64,000 nt of DNA from Variovorax atrisoli 110B (GTDB lineage Bacteria; Pseudomonadota; Gammaproteobacteria; Burkholderiales; Burkholderiaceae_C): assembly GCF_000382045.1 (NCBI RefSeq), contig NZ_KB907457.1, forward strand, positions 124,001-188,000, given 5' to 3'. Positions 53,605 to 63,229 of the stretch are shown piece by piece; position 1 is the first letter of the stretch; each line of letters opens with the position of its first letter. Below the pieces are notes generated by a model. It saw only the letters and a program-made list of their open reading frames with translations, ran no database searches and was not told the DNA's origin. Made by a program: the position numbers and the translations under genes.

Positions 53605-54126
53605 TCAGTAGCCGAGGAATCGAAGCGGATCGAGCGCGCCCTTGAAGAGCGGCACCTTGAACCAGACCTCGAACATGCAGAAGAAGAGCGTGTTCACGCC
53701 CAGCGCGGCGAACACGCTCTTGAACCACGCGTACTTGCCCAGCACCATCATGAAAAGCGCGATGTAGATCGCCGACGCCACGTAGATGCCGACGATGGCG
53801 ATCGCCAGCACGTAGACCGTCGCCGGCACCAGCACCGAGAGCACGCGCCTGAGCTGTACGGAGTCGACGAAGACCGCGGTGTTGCGGCTCTTTCCCAGCA
53901 GCGACTGGTAGAGGATGCCCGCGCCCGAGATCGTGATGATCACGCCGATGAAGAACGGGAAGTAGCCGGCGCCCGGGCCGTCGGTGGTCCAGCCGGCGCC
54001 TAGCTTGCGCGCCTCGAACACCACCACCAGGCCGATGGCCAGCAGCGCGACGGCCACCGCCGCTTCTACGAGGTGGGTGGAGATGCCCGTGCGAGCCGGG
54101 CCCTCGGATGATTGTTCGTGCTCCAT
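53605..54126 (-). CDS. tctB: Tripartite tricarboxylate transporter, small permease
   Basis: This 173-residue protein has four hydrophobic segments (VEAAVAVALLAIGLVVVFEA, GYFPFFIGVIITISGAG, then two more near the C-terminus). The motif GPGAGYFPF is characteristic of TctB. The ATG at 54126 gives MEHEQSSEGP. An upstream extension is low in quality. It lies 25 nt before tctA. Confidence 0.88.
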   Translation of the reverse strand: MEHEQSSEGPARTGISTHLVEAAVAVALLAIGLVVVFEARKLGAGWTTDGPGAGYFPFFIGVIITISGAGILYQSLLGKSRNTAVFVDSVQLRRVLSVLVPATVYVLAIAIVGIYVASAIYIALFMMVLGKYAWFKSVFAALGVNTLFFCMFEVWFKVPLFKGALDPLRFLGY

Positions 54127-54241
54127 GGAGCCCCCATCGTGGTTGTGTGGAAGAAGAAAGAAAGGAAGGAAATCGGCGCGCACTCCCGGCGCACGCGCCC
54201 GCTGCCGCCGTGCGCGGCAGTCGTCGCCGGCCCGCGCCGAC

Positions 54242-55273
54242 CTACTTGTTGCTCGCGAGGAAGCCCGCGTCGGACATCAGCGTGCGGTGCGCGGCCTCGG
54301 CCTCGGTGAGCCACTTCGCGAAGGCATCGCCGGTCATGAAGGTCGGGTTGAAGGCGCCCTTCTCCATGTATTCCTTCCAGTCCGGCGTGGCCGCGACCTT
54401 GGTCATCAGCTCCTTGTAGAAGGCGAGCTGGTCGGGCGTGACGCCGGGCGGCATGAAGATGCCGCGCAGCATCGTGTACCTGGTGGGCACGCCCGCTTCC
54501 TTGCAGGTGGGGATGTCGTTCCACGACTGCGTGTCGGTGACCTTGGCCTTGAAGGGCATGCGCTCGTCGTCGAACACGCACAGCGCGCGCAGCTTGCCCG
54601 CGCGCCATTGCGCCACCGCCTCGATCGGGTTGTTCACCGTCGACTGCACGTGCCCGCCCACCAGCTGCACCGCCACCTCGCCGCCGCCCTTGAAGGGCAC
54701 GTAGATGAACTTGGTGCCGGTGGCCTTCTCCAGCGCCACGGTGATGATCTGGTCTTCCTGCTTCGAGCCGGTGCCGGCCATCTTGAACTTGTTCGGCCCC
54801 GCGGCCTTCACCGCGGTGATGTACTCGCCCGCGCTCCTGTAGGGATCGGAGGCGTTGGTCCACAGCACGAACTGGTCGAGCGCCAGCATCGCGACCGGCG
54901 TCATGTCCTTCCAGTTGAAGGGCACGCCCGTGGCCATGGGCGTGGTGAACAGGTTCGACAGCGAGATCACGATCTTGTGCGGATCGCCCTTCGCCTCCTT
55001 GACCGCGAGGAAGCCCTCGGCGCCCGCGCCGCCGGACTTGTTGACGACGATCAGCGGCTCCTTCATCAGCTTGTACTTGATGATGATGCCCTGCAGCAGC
55101 CGGCCCATCTGGTCGGCGCCCCCGCCGGTGCCGGCGGGAATCACGAACTCCACCGGCTTGGTGGGTTCCCATGCGAAGGCGGGCGCGGCACCGGTGGCCA
55201 GCGCCGCCGCGGCGGCAGTGGTGGCAAGAACGGCAGTCGCGCGGCTCAGGACATTCGAGGCGATCTTCTTCAT
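54242..55273 (-). CDS. tctC: Tripartite tricarboxylate transporter, periplasmic binding protein
   Basis: This 343-residue Bug-family binding protein has a signal peptide (residues 1-34, ending APAFA), then KPVEFVIPAGTGGGADQMGR at the binding-cleft loop, GGAGAEGFLAVKEAKGD, and YVPFKGGGEVAVQLVGGHV. It delivers the substrate to TctAB. CAGGAGA precedes the ATG. The gene opens the tctCBA operon and has an FNR-type box 100 nt upstream. Bug proteins in Burkholderiales are many and bind a range of carboxylates and aromatics. Confidence 0.92.
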   Translation of the reverse strand: MKKIASNVLSRATAVLATTAAAAALATGAAPAFAWEPTKPVEFVIPAGTGGGADQMGRLLQGIIIKYKLMKEPLIVVNKSGGAGAEGFLAVKEAKGDPHKIVISLSNLFTTPMATGVPFNWKDMTPVAMLALDQFVLWTNASDPYRSAGEYITAVKAAGPNKFKMAGTGSKQEDQIITVALEKATGTKFIYVPFKGGGEVAVQLVGGHVQSTVNNPIEAVAQWRAGKLRALCVFDDERMPFKAKVTDTQSWNDIPTCKEAGVPTRYTMLRGIFMPPGVTPDQLAFYKELMTKVAATPDWKEYMEKGAFNPTFMTGDAFAKWLTEAEAAHRTLMSDAGFLASNK

Positions 55274-55344
55274 CAGGTTGTCTCCTGTGTAGTGATTTCG
55301 CTCTTTTTTGTTCTTGAATCTGAGCAGAGATGCGAACGGGCACG

Positions 55345-55386
55345 ATGGTGCGCGCCGCCGATTCGAGCCGGCTTGATCGCGGTCAA
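55345..55386 (-). promoter_or_regulatory. FNR-type box and -10 upstream of tctC
   Basis: TTGAT-CGCG-GTCAA, one mismatch from the other boxes, lies at 55373-55386. CACCAT (55350-55345) lies 22 nt further on the minus strand, keeping A2 and T6 of the -10. The -10 is weak by itself, as expected for an activated promoter. The remaining spacer to the tRNA holds nothing else I can name. Confidence 0.58.
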
Positions 55387-55525
55387 CTTTTCGAAGATTT
55401 CGTATCGGGGTTAGCCCGCGATGGCGATGCGAGCGGGGTCGCGCGCGGGGTCGGCGGGAACCGGCATCGCGAACCCTATAAAATCGCGGGCGCACCACGG
55501 CTTTCGCCTCGTGCATCCCCATCCG

Positions 55526-55600
55526 GTCTTCGTAGTTCAATGGATAGAACGGGGTCCTCCTAAGACTCAGATACAGGTTCGATTCCTGTCGAAGGCACCA
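55526..55600 (+). tRNA. tRNA-Arg (anticodon CCU)
   Basis: This 75-nt cloverleaf includes an encoded CCA. The acceptor stem GTCTTCG pairs with CGAAGGC. The D-arm is GTTC-AATGGATA-GAAC, the anticodon stem GGGTC/GACTC, and the loop CTCCTAA with anticodon CCT. The T-arm is ACAGG-TTCGATT-CCTGT. The discriminator is A. It reads AGG arginine codons. I see no integrase or duplicated 3' end near it. Confidence 0.97.
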
Positions 55601-55713
55601 CCCACCCGCCCCCCGCAACGGCTTTCGCCGCCCAGGCACGCCCTCTCACGCCCTGTTCTCCACAAGCGGCTGCGGGTCAACGCCCAGTCACACGCCCTCG
55701 GTCTAATCCGCGC

Positions 55714-57378
55714 GTGACTCCAGACTCCCACCTTCTCCTCCCCTCCCCCGGCGCCCGCAACATCCTCGGACGCCGGCTCCTTCTCACCTTCTCGGCCGTG
55801 CTGCTGCTGACCCTCGCGGGCTCCGGCATCGGCATCCGGTCGCTCGCCAAGGTCGACGAAGCCACGCGCGAGACCATCCAGCAGCGCGGCGTGTCGGAGC
55901 GGCTCGTGGCCGACGCCTACCGGCTGCAGGCGATCAATGCCGAGCGCTACAAGGCGATGGCGCTGAGCTCGGAGCCCGAGGTCGGCGAGATTCTTTCTGC
56001 GGACATCCGCGCGACCGCGGCCGAGTACGACGACTTGATCAGGCGGCTCGACCAGCGGCTGCACGACGAGTCCGACCGAGCATTGCTCGCTCAGGCCGAC
56101 GCCGCCGCCAAGGACTTCGCAGGCGCCGTCAAGGAGCTGGTCGCCGCGCGCGACTCGGGCCTGACGGAGCGCATCCGCAATGTCTATGCGCAGCGCTTCC
56201 AGCCCAGCTCGGCGGCGCTGCTGGCCGCCGTGTCGAGGCTCGCCCGATCGCAGCGGCAGGCCATCGACACGGCCGGCGAAGACATCGCGCAGCTGAGCGC
56301 CTCGGCGCGCATCGCGCTGGCGGTGTTCAGCATCGCGGCCCTGCTGCTGGGCGGCGTGCTGGCACTGGGGCTGGTGCGCAGCATCGGCCGGCCGATCCGG
56401 CTGGCCAGCGAGACGGCCAGGCGTGTGGCGGGCCTCGACCTGCGCCGCGACATCGAAGGCCACTCCCGCGATGAAGCGGGGCAGATGCTGCAGGCGCTGG
56501 GCGCGATGCAGAGCGCGCTGCGCGAACTGGTGGTGCGCGTGCGCGAGTCGGTGCAGAACGTGCGCACCGCGGCCGGCGAGATCGCGCACGGCAACTCGGA
56601 TCTCTCGGCGCGCACCGAAAGCGCGGCGGCCAGCCTGCAGCAGACCGCGGCGGCGCTCGAGCAAGTCATGCACAACGCGCGCGAGTCGAGCACGGCCGCG
56701 GGCGACGCCGAGCGCATGGCCGGCGCCGCGGCCGCGGTGGCATCTCAGGGCGGCGAGGCGGTCTCGCAGGTGGTGAGCACGATGCAGGACATCCGGCGCG
56801 AGTCGCACAAGGTGGCCGACATCACGGGCGTGATCGACGCCATCGCCTTCCAGACCAACATCCTGGCGCTCAATGCCGCGGTCGAGGCCGCGCGCGCCGG
56901 CGAGGCGGGGCGCGGCTTCGCCGTGGTCGCGTCGGAGGTGCGGCAGCTGGCCACGCGCTCGGCAGCGGCAGCGCGGGAGATCAGGAACCTGATCGACCAC
57001 TCGGTGCAGCGCATCGAGGCCGGCACCCTGCTGGCCGACGACGCGGGCCGCACGATGGGCCGCATCGTCGCCTCCATCGGGCAGGTGGCCGACACGGTCG
57101 GCGCCATCACGGCGGCGACGCAGGCACAGGTGCAGGACATCGGCCAGATCAACGCCGCCGTCGCGCGGCTGGACGAGACGACGCAGAAGAACGCGGCCAT
57201 GGTCGAGGAATCGACCGCCGTGTCGGAAAGCCTGCGCGAGCAGGCGCGCAACCTCGACACGCTCATCAGCCAGTTCGTGCTGCCCGGCGATGCGCCGCGC
57301 ACTGCGCTGCCTTCGGCGCCGCGGCGCGACTACTCCCGCGACGTTCCGGTGTCGCCGCGCCTGCGGCCGGCGGGCTGA
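55714..57378 (+). CDS. Methyl-accepting chemotaxis protein
   Basis: This 554-residue receptor has a first membrane helix (about residues 20-42), a helical periplasmic sensor of about 150 residues (4HB-type), a second helix (about 195-220), a HAMP linker, and a signalling domain whose hairpin tip IDAIAFQTNILALNAAVEAA is exact. The start is GTG at 55714. The sensor ligand is unknown. No che genes are nearby, so it is a scattered receptor feeding a remote chemotaxis system. Confidence 0.93.
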   Translation: MTPDSHLLLPSPGARNILGRRLLLTFSAVLLLTLAGSGIGIRSLAKVDEATRETIQQRGVSERLVADAYRLQAINAERYKAMALSSEPEVGEILSADIRATAAEYDDLIRRLDQRLHDESDRALLAQADAAAKDFAGAVKELVAARDSGLTERIRNVYAQRFQPSSAALLAAVSRLARSQRQAIDTAGEDIAQLSASARIALAVFSIAALLLGGVLALGLVRSIGRPIRLASETARRVAGLDLRRDIEGHSRDEAGQMLQALGAMQSALRELVVRVRESVQNVRTAAGEIAHGNSDLSARTESAAASLQQTAAALEQVMHNARESSTAAGDAERMAGAAAAVASQGGEAVSQVVSTMQDIRRESHKVADITGVIDAIAFQTNILALNAAVEAARAGEAGRGFAVVASEVRQLATRSAAAAREIRNLIDHSVQRIEAGTLLADDAGRTMGRIVASIGQVADTVGAITAATQAQVQDIGQINAAVARLDETTQKNAAMVEESTAVSESLREQARNLDTLISQFVLPGDAPRTALPSAPRRDYSRDVPVSPRLRPAG

Positions 57379-57416
57379 ACCGAGGCCGCCCCGGGGCCCC
57401 CTGCGCCTCGGCCTTC

Positions 57417-57585
57417 GTTACGTCCTGACAAGGTAACGGCGCTACGTAACAAGCGCCGAAGCGCGCCCGCCGCAAGCCCCTGCGCGGGCGTCGGCCCGGC
57501 GGGAATCCCGATGTAAATCAACGACTTGCGCGCGCATCGCCCGCTCGGTGGCACCTGCGAGGGCCAGCGGCACACAAGTTGCCCC
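57417..57585 (+). promoter_or_regulatory. Upstream control region of adhesin 2, matching that of adhesin 1
   Basis: The blocks are GTTAC (57417-57421) with two GTAAC (57433-57437 and 57446-57450), AATCAACGACTTGCG (57516-57530), and GCGGCAC-N3-AGTTGCCCC (57567-57585). The last begins 50 nt before the ATG. The second and third are in the same order and at the same spacing as upstream of adhesin 1. GAGGCTGCC directly before the start is also identical. Confidence 0.6.
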
Positions 57586-57616
57586 ATCAGCCACTCCCAA
57601 TACCGAGGAGGCTGCC

Positions 57617-60600
57617 ATGGCGGATGCCAACACAACGATTTCTTCGACCGCCGGAGGTGCCGACGGCGGTGCCGCCGCACCGGTGATCCTCGCGCAATCG
57701 ACGGTCCGGCCGATCGCGCCCATGGGTGCGGCCAGCACCGCCACGGCAGCGACGCCGGCCGCCGCACCGGCCGGCCTCGGCTCGCTGTCCAACGCCACGC
57801 CAGGCACGGTCGTCATGCGCGACGGCGTGGCGATTCCGGTGTCCGGCAGCCAGACGCTGATGGCCGGCGACCGCGTGATCGTTCCGCAGGACGGCCACGC
57901 CAACGTCCTCTTTCCCGGATCTGCCACCAACAAGGCGCCGCTGGCCGGCGTGTTCACCGGCGGGACCGACGCCACCATCAGCTCGACCAAGCTCGCCAGC
58001 GGCCTGGAACAGGTGAACGTGGACGTGGCCTCAGGCGACCTGGAAGTGACCGCGCCCGACAGCGACGCCGAAGCGGCCGCGCTGGCGGTCAGCAAGAAGA
58101 CTGCCGCCGGCAGCGGCATCGGGCTGGGCGAGTTCGCGCTCGGCGCATTGGGCGCCGTCGGCCTCGCCGCCGCACTGGGCGGTGGCGGCAGCGATGGCGG
58201 CGGGATTCCCTTCTTCGCTCCCGGCATCGGCGAAAGCGATGCCGACGCGGATGCCGACGGCGACTCGGATGCAGACGCCGATGCGGATGCAGATGCCGAC
58301 GCGGACGCCGATTCGGATGCCGATGCCGATTCCGACGCGGACTCCGATGCGGACGCGGATGCCGATTCCGATGCAGACGCGGACGCCGACCACCTGCTCG
58401 ACCCGGGCGACAGCGCCGCCGACCATCTGCTCGGCGCGCTCGACAACCTGCTCGGCCTGGGCGGAGGCGGCACGGCGGCGGCCGCGCGCAGCGCCGCGGT
58501 CGCGAGCTCCGCGCCCACGCTCTCCTCGCTGATGCCCACGGTCGACGGCTTCACCGACCTGGTGGACAACGTGCTCTCGCCGATCGCGGGCAACGAGTTC
58601 CGGCCGAACGACCCGAACGCATTCGATCCTCTGGACGACACCGTCGGCGGCATCACCGCCGACCTCGGCGGCGTGCTCACCCCCGTGGTCGACGGCCTGC
58701 TGGGCGCCGGCCTGACCGGCGCGCTCATCGGCTCGCTGAACGGCCAGGTCGACTACCTGACCGATGCCATCGACAACATCCTCGAAAACGTGCTCGGCAG
58801 CAACGGCCTGCTCGGCGGCGTGACCACCGGCCTGGGCATCGACGGCCTCGTGGACCAGCTCATCGGCGACGAAGGCGTGATCAGCCAGGTGCTCGACGGC
58901 CTGCTGGGCGACGGCAGCCTCGTGGGCAGCGTGCTCCGCGAAGGCGGGCTGGTCGGACAGCTGCTGGGCGACGGCGGCCTGCTCGGTGGCGTGCTGGGCG
59001 ATGACGGCCTGCTGGGTGGTCTGCTCGGTGGCGACGGCGGCCTGCTTGGCGGTGTGCTGGGAGACGAGGGCCTGTTGGGTGGCGTGCTCGGCGGTGAAGG
59101 CGGCCTGCTCGGTGGCGTGCTGGGCGATGGCGGCCTGTTGGGTGGCGTGCTCGGCGGTGAAGGCGGCCTGCTCGGCGGTGTGCTGGGCGATGACGGCCTG
59201 TTGGGTGGCGTGCTCGGCGGTGAAGGCGGCCTGCTCGGCGGTGTGCTGGGCGATGACGGCCTGTTGGGTGGCGTGCTCGGCGGTGAAGGCGGCCTGCTCG
59301 GCGGTGTGCTGGGCGATGACGGCCTGTTGGGTGGCGTGCTCGGCGGTGATGGCGGCCTGCTCGGCGGTGTGCTGGGAGACGACGGCCTGCTGGGCGGTGT
59401 CCTCGGCGAAGGCGGCTTGCTCGGAGGACTGCTCGGTGGCGACGGTGCGCTTGCCAGCGTGCTTGGCAGCGAAGGCCTCACCGGTGGCCTGCTCGGCAAC
59501 GATGGCCTGGTCGACAGCCTGCTCGGACCCGATGGCGTGGTCGGCGGAGTACTCGGCGCAACGCCGCTGGGCGGATTGCTCGGCGGCGAGAACGGCCTGC
59601 TCAGCGGCGTGCTGGGCGACAACGGCCTGGTGGGCGGACTCCTCGGAGGAGACGGCCTGCTGGGCGGCGTCCTCGGCGACGACGGTCTCCTGGGCGCCGA
59701 AGGCCCGCTGGGCGGCCTGCTTGGCGGCGATAGCGGATTGCTCGGCGGCGTGCTGGGCGACGGCGGCCTGCTGGGTGGCGTGATCGGCGGTGAAGGTGGC
59801 CTGCTCGGCGGTGTACTGGGTGACGACGGCTTGCTGGGCGGCCTGCTGGGCGGCGATGGCGGCCTGCTGGGTGGCGTGCTGGGTGACAACGGCCTGCTGG
59901 GCGGTGTGCTCGGCGGCGACGGCGGCCTGCTCGGAGGTGTGCTGGGCGAAGGCGGCCTCGTCGGCGGCGTCCTCGGCGCCGTCACCAACGGCGATGCCGG
60001 TGGCCTGGTCGGTGGTCTGCTCGGCGAACACGGCATCGTCGGCGGCGTCCTCGGCGCCGTCACCAACGGCGAAGCCGGTGGCCTGGTTGGTGGTCTGCTC
60101 GGCGAAGACGGCCTCGTCGGCGGCGTCCTCGGCGCCGTCACCAGCGGCGATGCCGGCGGCCTGGTCGGTGGTCTGCTCGGCGAAGACGGCCTCGTCGGTG
60201 GCGTCCTCGGCGCCGTCACCAGCGGCGATGCCGGTGGCCTTGTCGGTGGTCTTCTGGGCGAGGACGGCATCGTCGGCGGCCTGCTCGGCGGGGTGACCGG
60301 CGGTGGCGCCTCGGGTGGCCTGCTGGGCGGCGTGCTCGGCGAGGACGGCCTGGTGAACAACCTGCTTGGCGACGACGGACTCGTGGGCAGCGTGCTGGGT
60401 GCCGATGGCCTGGTCGGCCGCCTGCTCGGCTCGCTGGGCGGCGACGCTGCCCCCGTGGCCAACGTGCTGCAGTCGGCGACGAGCGAGGCGGCCGCTCCGG
60501 CGGCGCATGCGGCCTCCAGCGCGGCGGCCCCGGCGACCGACATCCTGGCCGGCACTGCCGGCACCGCGGCGCCGGTGGTCGAGACGGTGGCGCATGTGGC

Positions 60601-60730
60601 CGAAGGCGCGGCCGGCAGCGTCGCCTCCGGCGTGGCCGAGGCGGTGGCGCCGATCACCAGCCAGGTCGAGCAGACGGTGAGCCACGTGGTGAGCCCGGTC
60701 ACCAACATCCTGCACGGCCTGCTGGGCTGA
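57617..60730 (+). CDS. Second giant repetitive adhesin, paralogue of adhesin 1
   Basis: This 1037-residue protein has the same plan as the protein encoded at 9706-15045: a retention-module-like region (about 60-150; GDRVIVPQDGHANVLFPG is identical), the motif TAAG at 162-165, a hydrophobic stretch, a shorter Asp-Ala repeat (about 206-258), one PNDPN/QVDYLTD module, GLLG/GVLG repeats, and the tail SPVTNILHGLLG. No exporter genes adjoin it, so it probably uses the system at 695-5511. The ATG at 57617 follows GGAGG. A frame reaching further upstream is only the conserved leader. The terminator at 60890 closes it. Confidence 0.85.
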   Translation: MADANTTISSTAGGADGGAAAPVILAQSTVRPIAPMGAASTATAATPAAAPAGLGSLSNATPGTVVMRDGVAIPVSGSQTLMAGDRVIVPQDGHANVLFPGSATNKAPLAGVFTGGTDATISSTKLASGLEQVNVDVASGDLEVTAPDSDAEAAALAVSKKTAAGSGIGLGEFALGALGAVGLAAALGGGGSDGGGIPFFAPGIGESDADADADGDSDADADADADADADADSDADADSDADSDADADADSDADADADHLLDPGDSAADHLLGALDNLLGLGGGGTAAAARSAAVASSAPTLSSLMPTVDGFTDLVDNVLSPIAGNEFRPNDPNAFDPLDDTVGGITADLGGVLTPVVDGLLGAGLTGALIGSLNGQVDYLTDAIDNILENVLGSNGLLGGVTTGLGIDGLVDQLIGDEGVISQVLDGLLGDGSLVGSVLREGGLVGQLLGDGGLLGGVLGDDGLLGGLLGGDGGLLGGVLGDEGLLGGVLGGEGGLLGGVLGDGGLLGGVLGGEGGLLGGVLGDDGLLGGVLGGEGGLLGGVLGDDGLLGGVLGGEGGLLGGVLGDDGLLGGVLGGDGGLLGGVLGDDGLLGGVLGEGGLLGGLLGGDGALASVLGSEGLTGGLLGNDGLVDSLLGPDGVVGGVLGATPLGGLLGGENGLLSGVLGDNGLVGGLLGGDGLLGGVLGDDGLLGAEGPLGGLLGGDSGLLGGVLGDGGLLGGVIGGEGGLLGGVLGDDGLLGGLLGGDGGLLGGVLGDNGLLGGVLGGDGGLLGGVLGEGGLVGGVLGAVTNGDAGGLVGGLLGEHGIVGGVLGAVTNGEAGGLVGGLLGEDGLVGGVLGAVTSGDAGGLVGGLLGEDGLVGGVLGAVTSGDAGGLVGGLLGEDGIVGGLLGGVTGGGASGGLLGGVLGEDGLVNNLLGDDGLVGSVLGADGLVGRLLGSLGGDAAPVANVLQSATSEAAAPAAHAASSAAAPATDILAGTAGTAAPVVETVAHVAEGAAGSVASGVAEAVAPITSQVEQTVSHVVSPVTNILHGLLG
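59040..60280 (+). repeat. Tandem repeats inside adhesin 2
   Basis: From about 59060 to 59400, near-identical 63-bp units encode 21-residue repeats of the type VLGDDGLLGGVLGGEGGLLG. From about 59970 to 60280, 78-bp units encode about four repeats of the type GAVTNGDAGGLVGGLLGE followed by DGLVGGVL. The 26-residue size of the second type equals that in adhesin 1. The units are close enough to expect length change by recombination. Confidence 0.88.
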
Positions 60731-60889
60731 GCGGACCACCCGCCCGGTCCGCCGCCGGCCTGGGGCGGCGATGTAGGCAAGGACTCACGTGCTTGCCTTG
60801 CGCTGTCCCGCATGGGTGGGCGGTGCGCAGAGTCAATGTGGGGGTTCCGTGGATCCCGGTTCCTCCTCACGGCGCATTCGTGCGTCGTT

Positions 60890-60918
60890 AAGCGCTCCCT
60901 CGAGGAGCGCTTTTTTTT
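60890..60918 (+). terminator. Rho-independent terminator after adhesin 2
   Basis: AAGCGCTCC-CTCGA-GGAGCGCTT followed by a run of T is a textbook intrinsic terminator. The 60731-60889 stretch before it holds nothing else I can name. Confidence 0.94.
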
Positions 60919-60949
60919 GCGCGGGTACGCACCGGAAGACTCGCAGCCC

Positions 60950-61273
60950 TCAGCGGAGGGCGCTCATCGGCACGGCCTGCGGCGTGACCCTGGCTTCGGT
61001 CGCCGTCAGCAGCTGGCCGTTCGACTCCTTCCAGCACATGAGATTGGTGCGGCCGGAGCCCACCGGGCCTGGCGCCTGGATCGACACCGCCTTCCAGCCC
61101 CTGCATGCGCCGCCGATGGTGGTGGGGCGGTCGAGGAACACGTAGTCGGTTCCGGCGTCGATGCGCAACACGCCGGCCACTCCGGGCGACAGCGGCGTGG
61201 GCGTCTGGGCAGGCGCGCCACAGGCTGCGGCAGCCATGACGATGCCCAGGAAGAAGATACGAGTGCGTTCCAT
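60950..61273 (-). CDS. Small predicted lipoprotein or secreted protein
   Basis: This 107-residue protein has an N-terminal signal (MERTRIFFLGIVMAAAACG), and the AAAC lipobox makes a lipoprotein likely. The mature part has two cysteines (GGACRGW, LMCWKES), which could form a disulphide. I recognise no family. It is convergent with adhesin 2. Confidence 0.7.
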   Translation of the reverse strand: MERTRIFFLGIVMAAAACGAPAQTPTPLSPGVAGVLRIDAGTDYVFLDRPTTIGGACRGWKAVSIQAPGPVGSGRTNLMCWKESNGQLLTATEARVTPQAVPMSALR

Positions 61274-61328
61274 GCGTGCCGGTCCGGTGTCGAGGAGCGC
61301 CGATGTTAGGGCTGGCGTGCCCTCGGCC

Positions 61329-62030
61329 TCACACCACGCGGTACTCCTCCACCACGAAGGCCGTGATCTCCGAGAGGAAGGTGAGCGCGTGCGCCATCGT
61401 CACCCGCCCTTGCGGCGAGGCGAAGGCGGCATCCAGCGTGTCGGTGTTCTCGAACCAGAGCTCGACGATGCCGTCGATCGGCAGCTCGGCATAGCCGCAG
61501 GGCGTGCCCTTCACGAACTCGCGCGCGGTCACCACGTTCTGGCGGTAGCCGCTCACGCCGGGCATGCGGCGAACGTGGTCGGCGTGCACCTTCCACTCGC
61601 GGCGGAAGTCGTCCTCCGACTGTTCGATGGGCCGGCGCAGCAGCGAGATGCGCTTGAGCAGGCCCTGCGGCTTCGGCGGCAGCGCGACCACCTCGGTCTG
61701 CGCGACGGTCACGATGTGCAGGCCGCCGAGGAAGCGCTCCTCATCGGCGCGGATGGCGGCGGCCAGCTCGCCCGTGTTGAAGGCCGCATCGGCCTGCGCG
61801 CCCTCGTCGAAGCGCAGCTGCGAGAAGCCGTCGAAGTCCCAAGGCCCGCGCGCGAAGTCGATGCCGCGCTGCAGCCGGTCGAGCACGAGGTTCTGGCGGT
61901 AGCTGCGCAGCGTGGGCAGCTGCGCAACCAACGGGCCGTGCCTGTCGCGCCAGTGGCTGCGGAAGGCCTCGTCGGTCCATGCGGGCTTCTTCCGGATCAG
62001 GCCCATGCGCAGGGTCGTCGGTTCGGTCAT
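61329..62030 (-). CDS. EthD-like protein with two related halves
   Basis: This 233-residue protein has two ferredoxin-like (dimeric alpha/beta barrel) halves of about 110 residues. The first has FRSHWRDRHGPLVAQLPTLR then YRQNLV. The second has FRREWKVHADHVRRMPGVSG then YRQNVV. The EthD family includes proteins found with ether-degrading or polyketide pathways, mostly of unknown activity. The ATG overlaps the stop of the oxidoreductase gene as ATGA, so the two are probably translated together and may act on one substrate. Confidence 0.8.
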   Translation of the reverse strand: MTEPTTLRMGLIRKKPAWTDEAFRSHWRDRHGPLVAQLPTLRSYRQNLVLDRLQRGIDFARGPWDFDGFSQLRFDEGAQADAAFNTGELAAAIRADEERFLGGLHIVTVAQTEVVALPPKPQGLLKRISLLRRPIEQSEDDFRREWKVHADHVRRMPGVSGYRQNVVTAREFVKGTPCGYAELPIDGIVELWFENTDTLDAAFASPQGRVTMAHALTFLSEITAFVVEEYRVV

Positions 62031-63217
62031 CTGCTTGTCTCCTGGTCGTCGGGTTGCTGTTCGCGGGCTTCGGCGCGCGCACGCGCCAGGCCGGGTGCGC
62101 GCTTGGACAGCCATACGCCGTGGCGCACCGGCCATCGCTCGAAGCCCGGGTCCGCGTCGAGCGCGGCGGCTGCGTGGTGTGCCCAGTAAGGATCGAACAG
62201 CGCCTCGCGGCCAAGCGCGACCAGGTCGGCGTCGCCAGCCGCGAGCACGGCTTCGGCCTGATGCGCATCGACGATCATCCCGACCGCCTGCGTCGGCACC
62301 TGCGCCTCGCGCCGGATGCGCGCCGAGAACGGCACCTGGAAGCCCAGCCCGCGCGGCACGGGCAGCGCGCGCGTCTCCTCGGTGAGCCCGCCCGACGAGC
62401 AGTCGATCACGTCCACGCCGCAGCGCTTGAGTTCGCGCGCGAGCACCACCGAGTCGTCGAGGTTCCAGCCGTCGAGCGTGCCGTCGACCGCGGAGAGGCG
62501 GCAGAACAGCGGCTTGTGCGCGGGCCATGCGGCGCGCACGCGCTGCGCGATCTCCAGCGCGAGCCACATGCGGTTGTCGCGGCTGCCGCCGAGCGCGTCG
62601 TCGCGATGGTTGGCGTTGGGCGACAAAAAGCTCGCCACCAGGTAGCCGTGCCCGAAGTGCAGCTCGACCACGTCGAAGCCCGCCTTGTCCGCGCGCAGCG
62701 TGGCATCGACGAAGCGCTGAACCACCGCCGCGACGCCGTCGGCGTCGAGCGCGCGCGGCACCGACCAGCCCGGCCCCGCCGCGATCGCGCTCGGTCCCAG
62801 GCGCTCCCACGGCTCCTCGTCGGCGGCCATGCGCGCGTCGCCCAGCGCGGCGCCGCCCTCCCACAGCGGCTCGCTGCCGGCCTTGCGCCCTGCATGCGCG
62901 AGCTGCACGCCGATGGCGCTGCCCTGGGCATGGACGAAGTCGACCACGGCCTTCAGCGGCGCGATCTGGCTGTCGTTCCACAGCCCGAGGTCGGCCGTGC
63001 CGATGCGCCCGCGCGGATCGACCGCGGTGCTCTCGGTGAGGATCAGCCCCGCACCGCCGAGCGCGAACTTGCCCAAATGCACCATGTGCCACGGCGTCGC
63101 ATGGCCGCGGTCGGCGGCGTGCTGGCACATCGGCGAGATGACGACGCGGTTGGCCAGCGTGAGGCCGCGCAGCTGCAGGGGCTGGAACAGCAGGGGAAGG
63201 GAATCGACGGAAGACAT
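62027..63217 (-). CDS. Old yellow enzyme-family NADH:flavin oxidoreductase
   Basis: This 396-residue FMN-binding TIM barrel begins LFQPLQLRGLTLANRVVISPMCQHAAD, where the Cys in PMCQ is the hallmark of the YqjM/NamA-like class. GVQLAHAGRKA and ELHFGHGYLVASFLSPN (usually HAAHGYL) are the substrate and flavin regions. It reduces activated C=C bonds such as enones, maleimide or nitro-olefins. The natural substrate is unknown. The EthD-like gene overlaps its end. Confidence 0.92.
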   Translation of the reverse strand: MSSVDSLPLLFQPLQLRGLTLANRVVISPMCQHAADRGHATPWHMVHLGKFALGGAGLILTESTAVDPRGRIGTADLGLWNDSQIAPLKAVVDFVHAQGSAIGVQLAHAGRKAGSEPLWEGGAALGDARMAADEEPWERLGPSAIAAGPGWSVPRALDADGVAAVVQRFVDATLRADKAGFDVVELHFGHGYLVASFLSPNANHRDDALGGSRDNRMWLALEIAQRVRAAWPAHKPLFCRLSAVDGTLDGWNLDDSVVLARELKRCGVDVIDCSSGGLTEETRALPVPRGLGFQVPFSARIRREAQVPTQAVGMIVDAHQAEAVLAAGDADLVALGREALFDPYWAHHAAAALDADPGFERWPVRHGVWLSKRAPGLARARAEAREQQPDDQETSR

Positions 63218-63229
63218 GGATGGAAGAAA

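Noticed and set aside
55526..55600. tRNA-Arg as an integration site for a mobile element
   Set aside because: I see no integrase, no duplicated tRNA 3' end, and no change of gene style on either side.
58031..60739. Long minus-strand frames opposite the second adhesin
   Set aside because: Same cause: mirror of the coding repeats. The plus-strand frame has the signal, module structure, leader and terminator.
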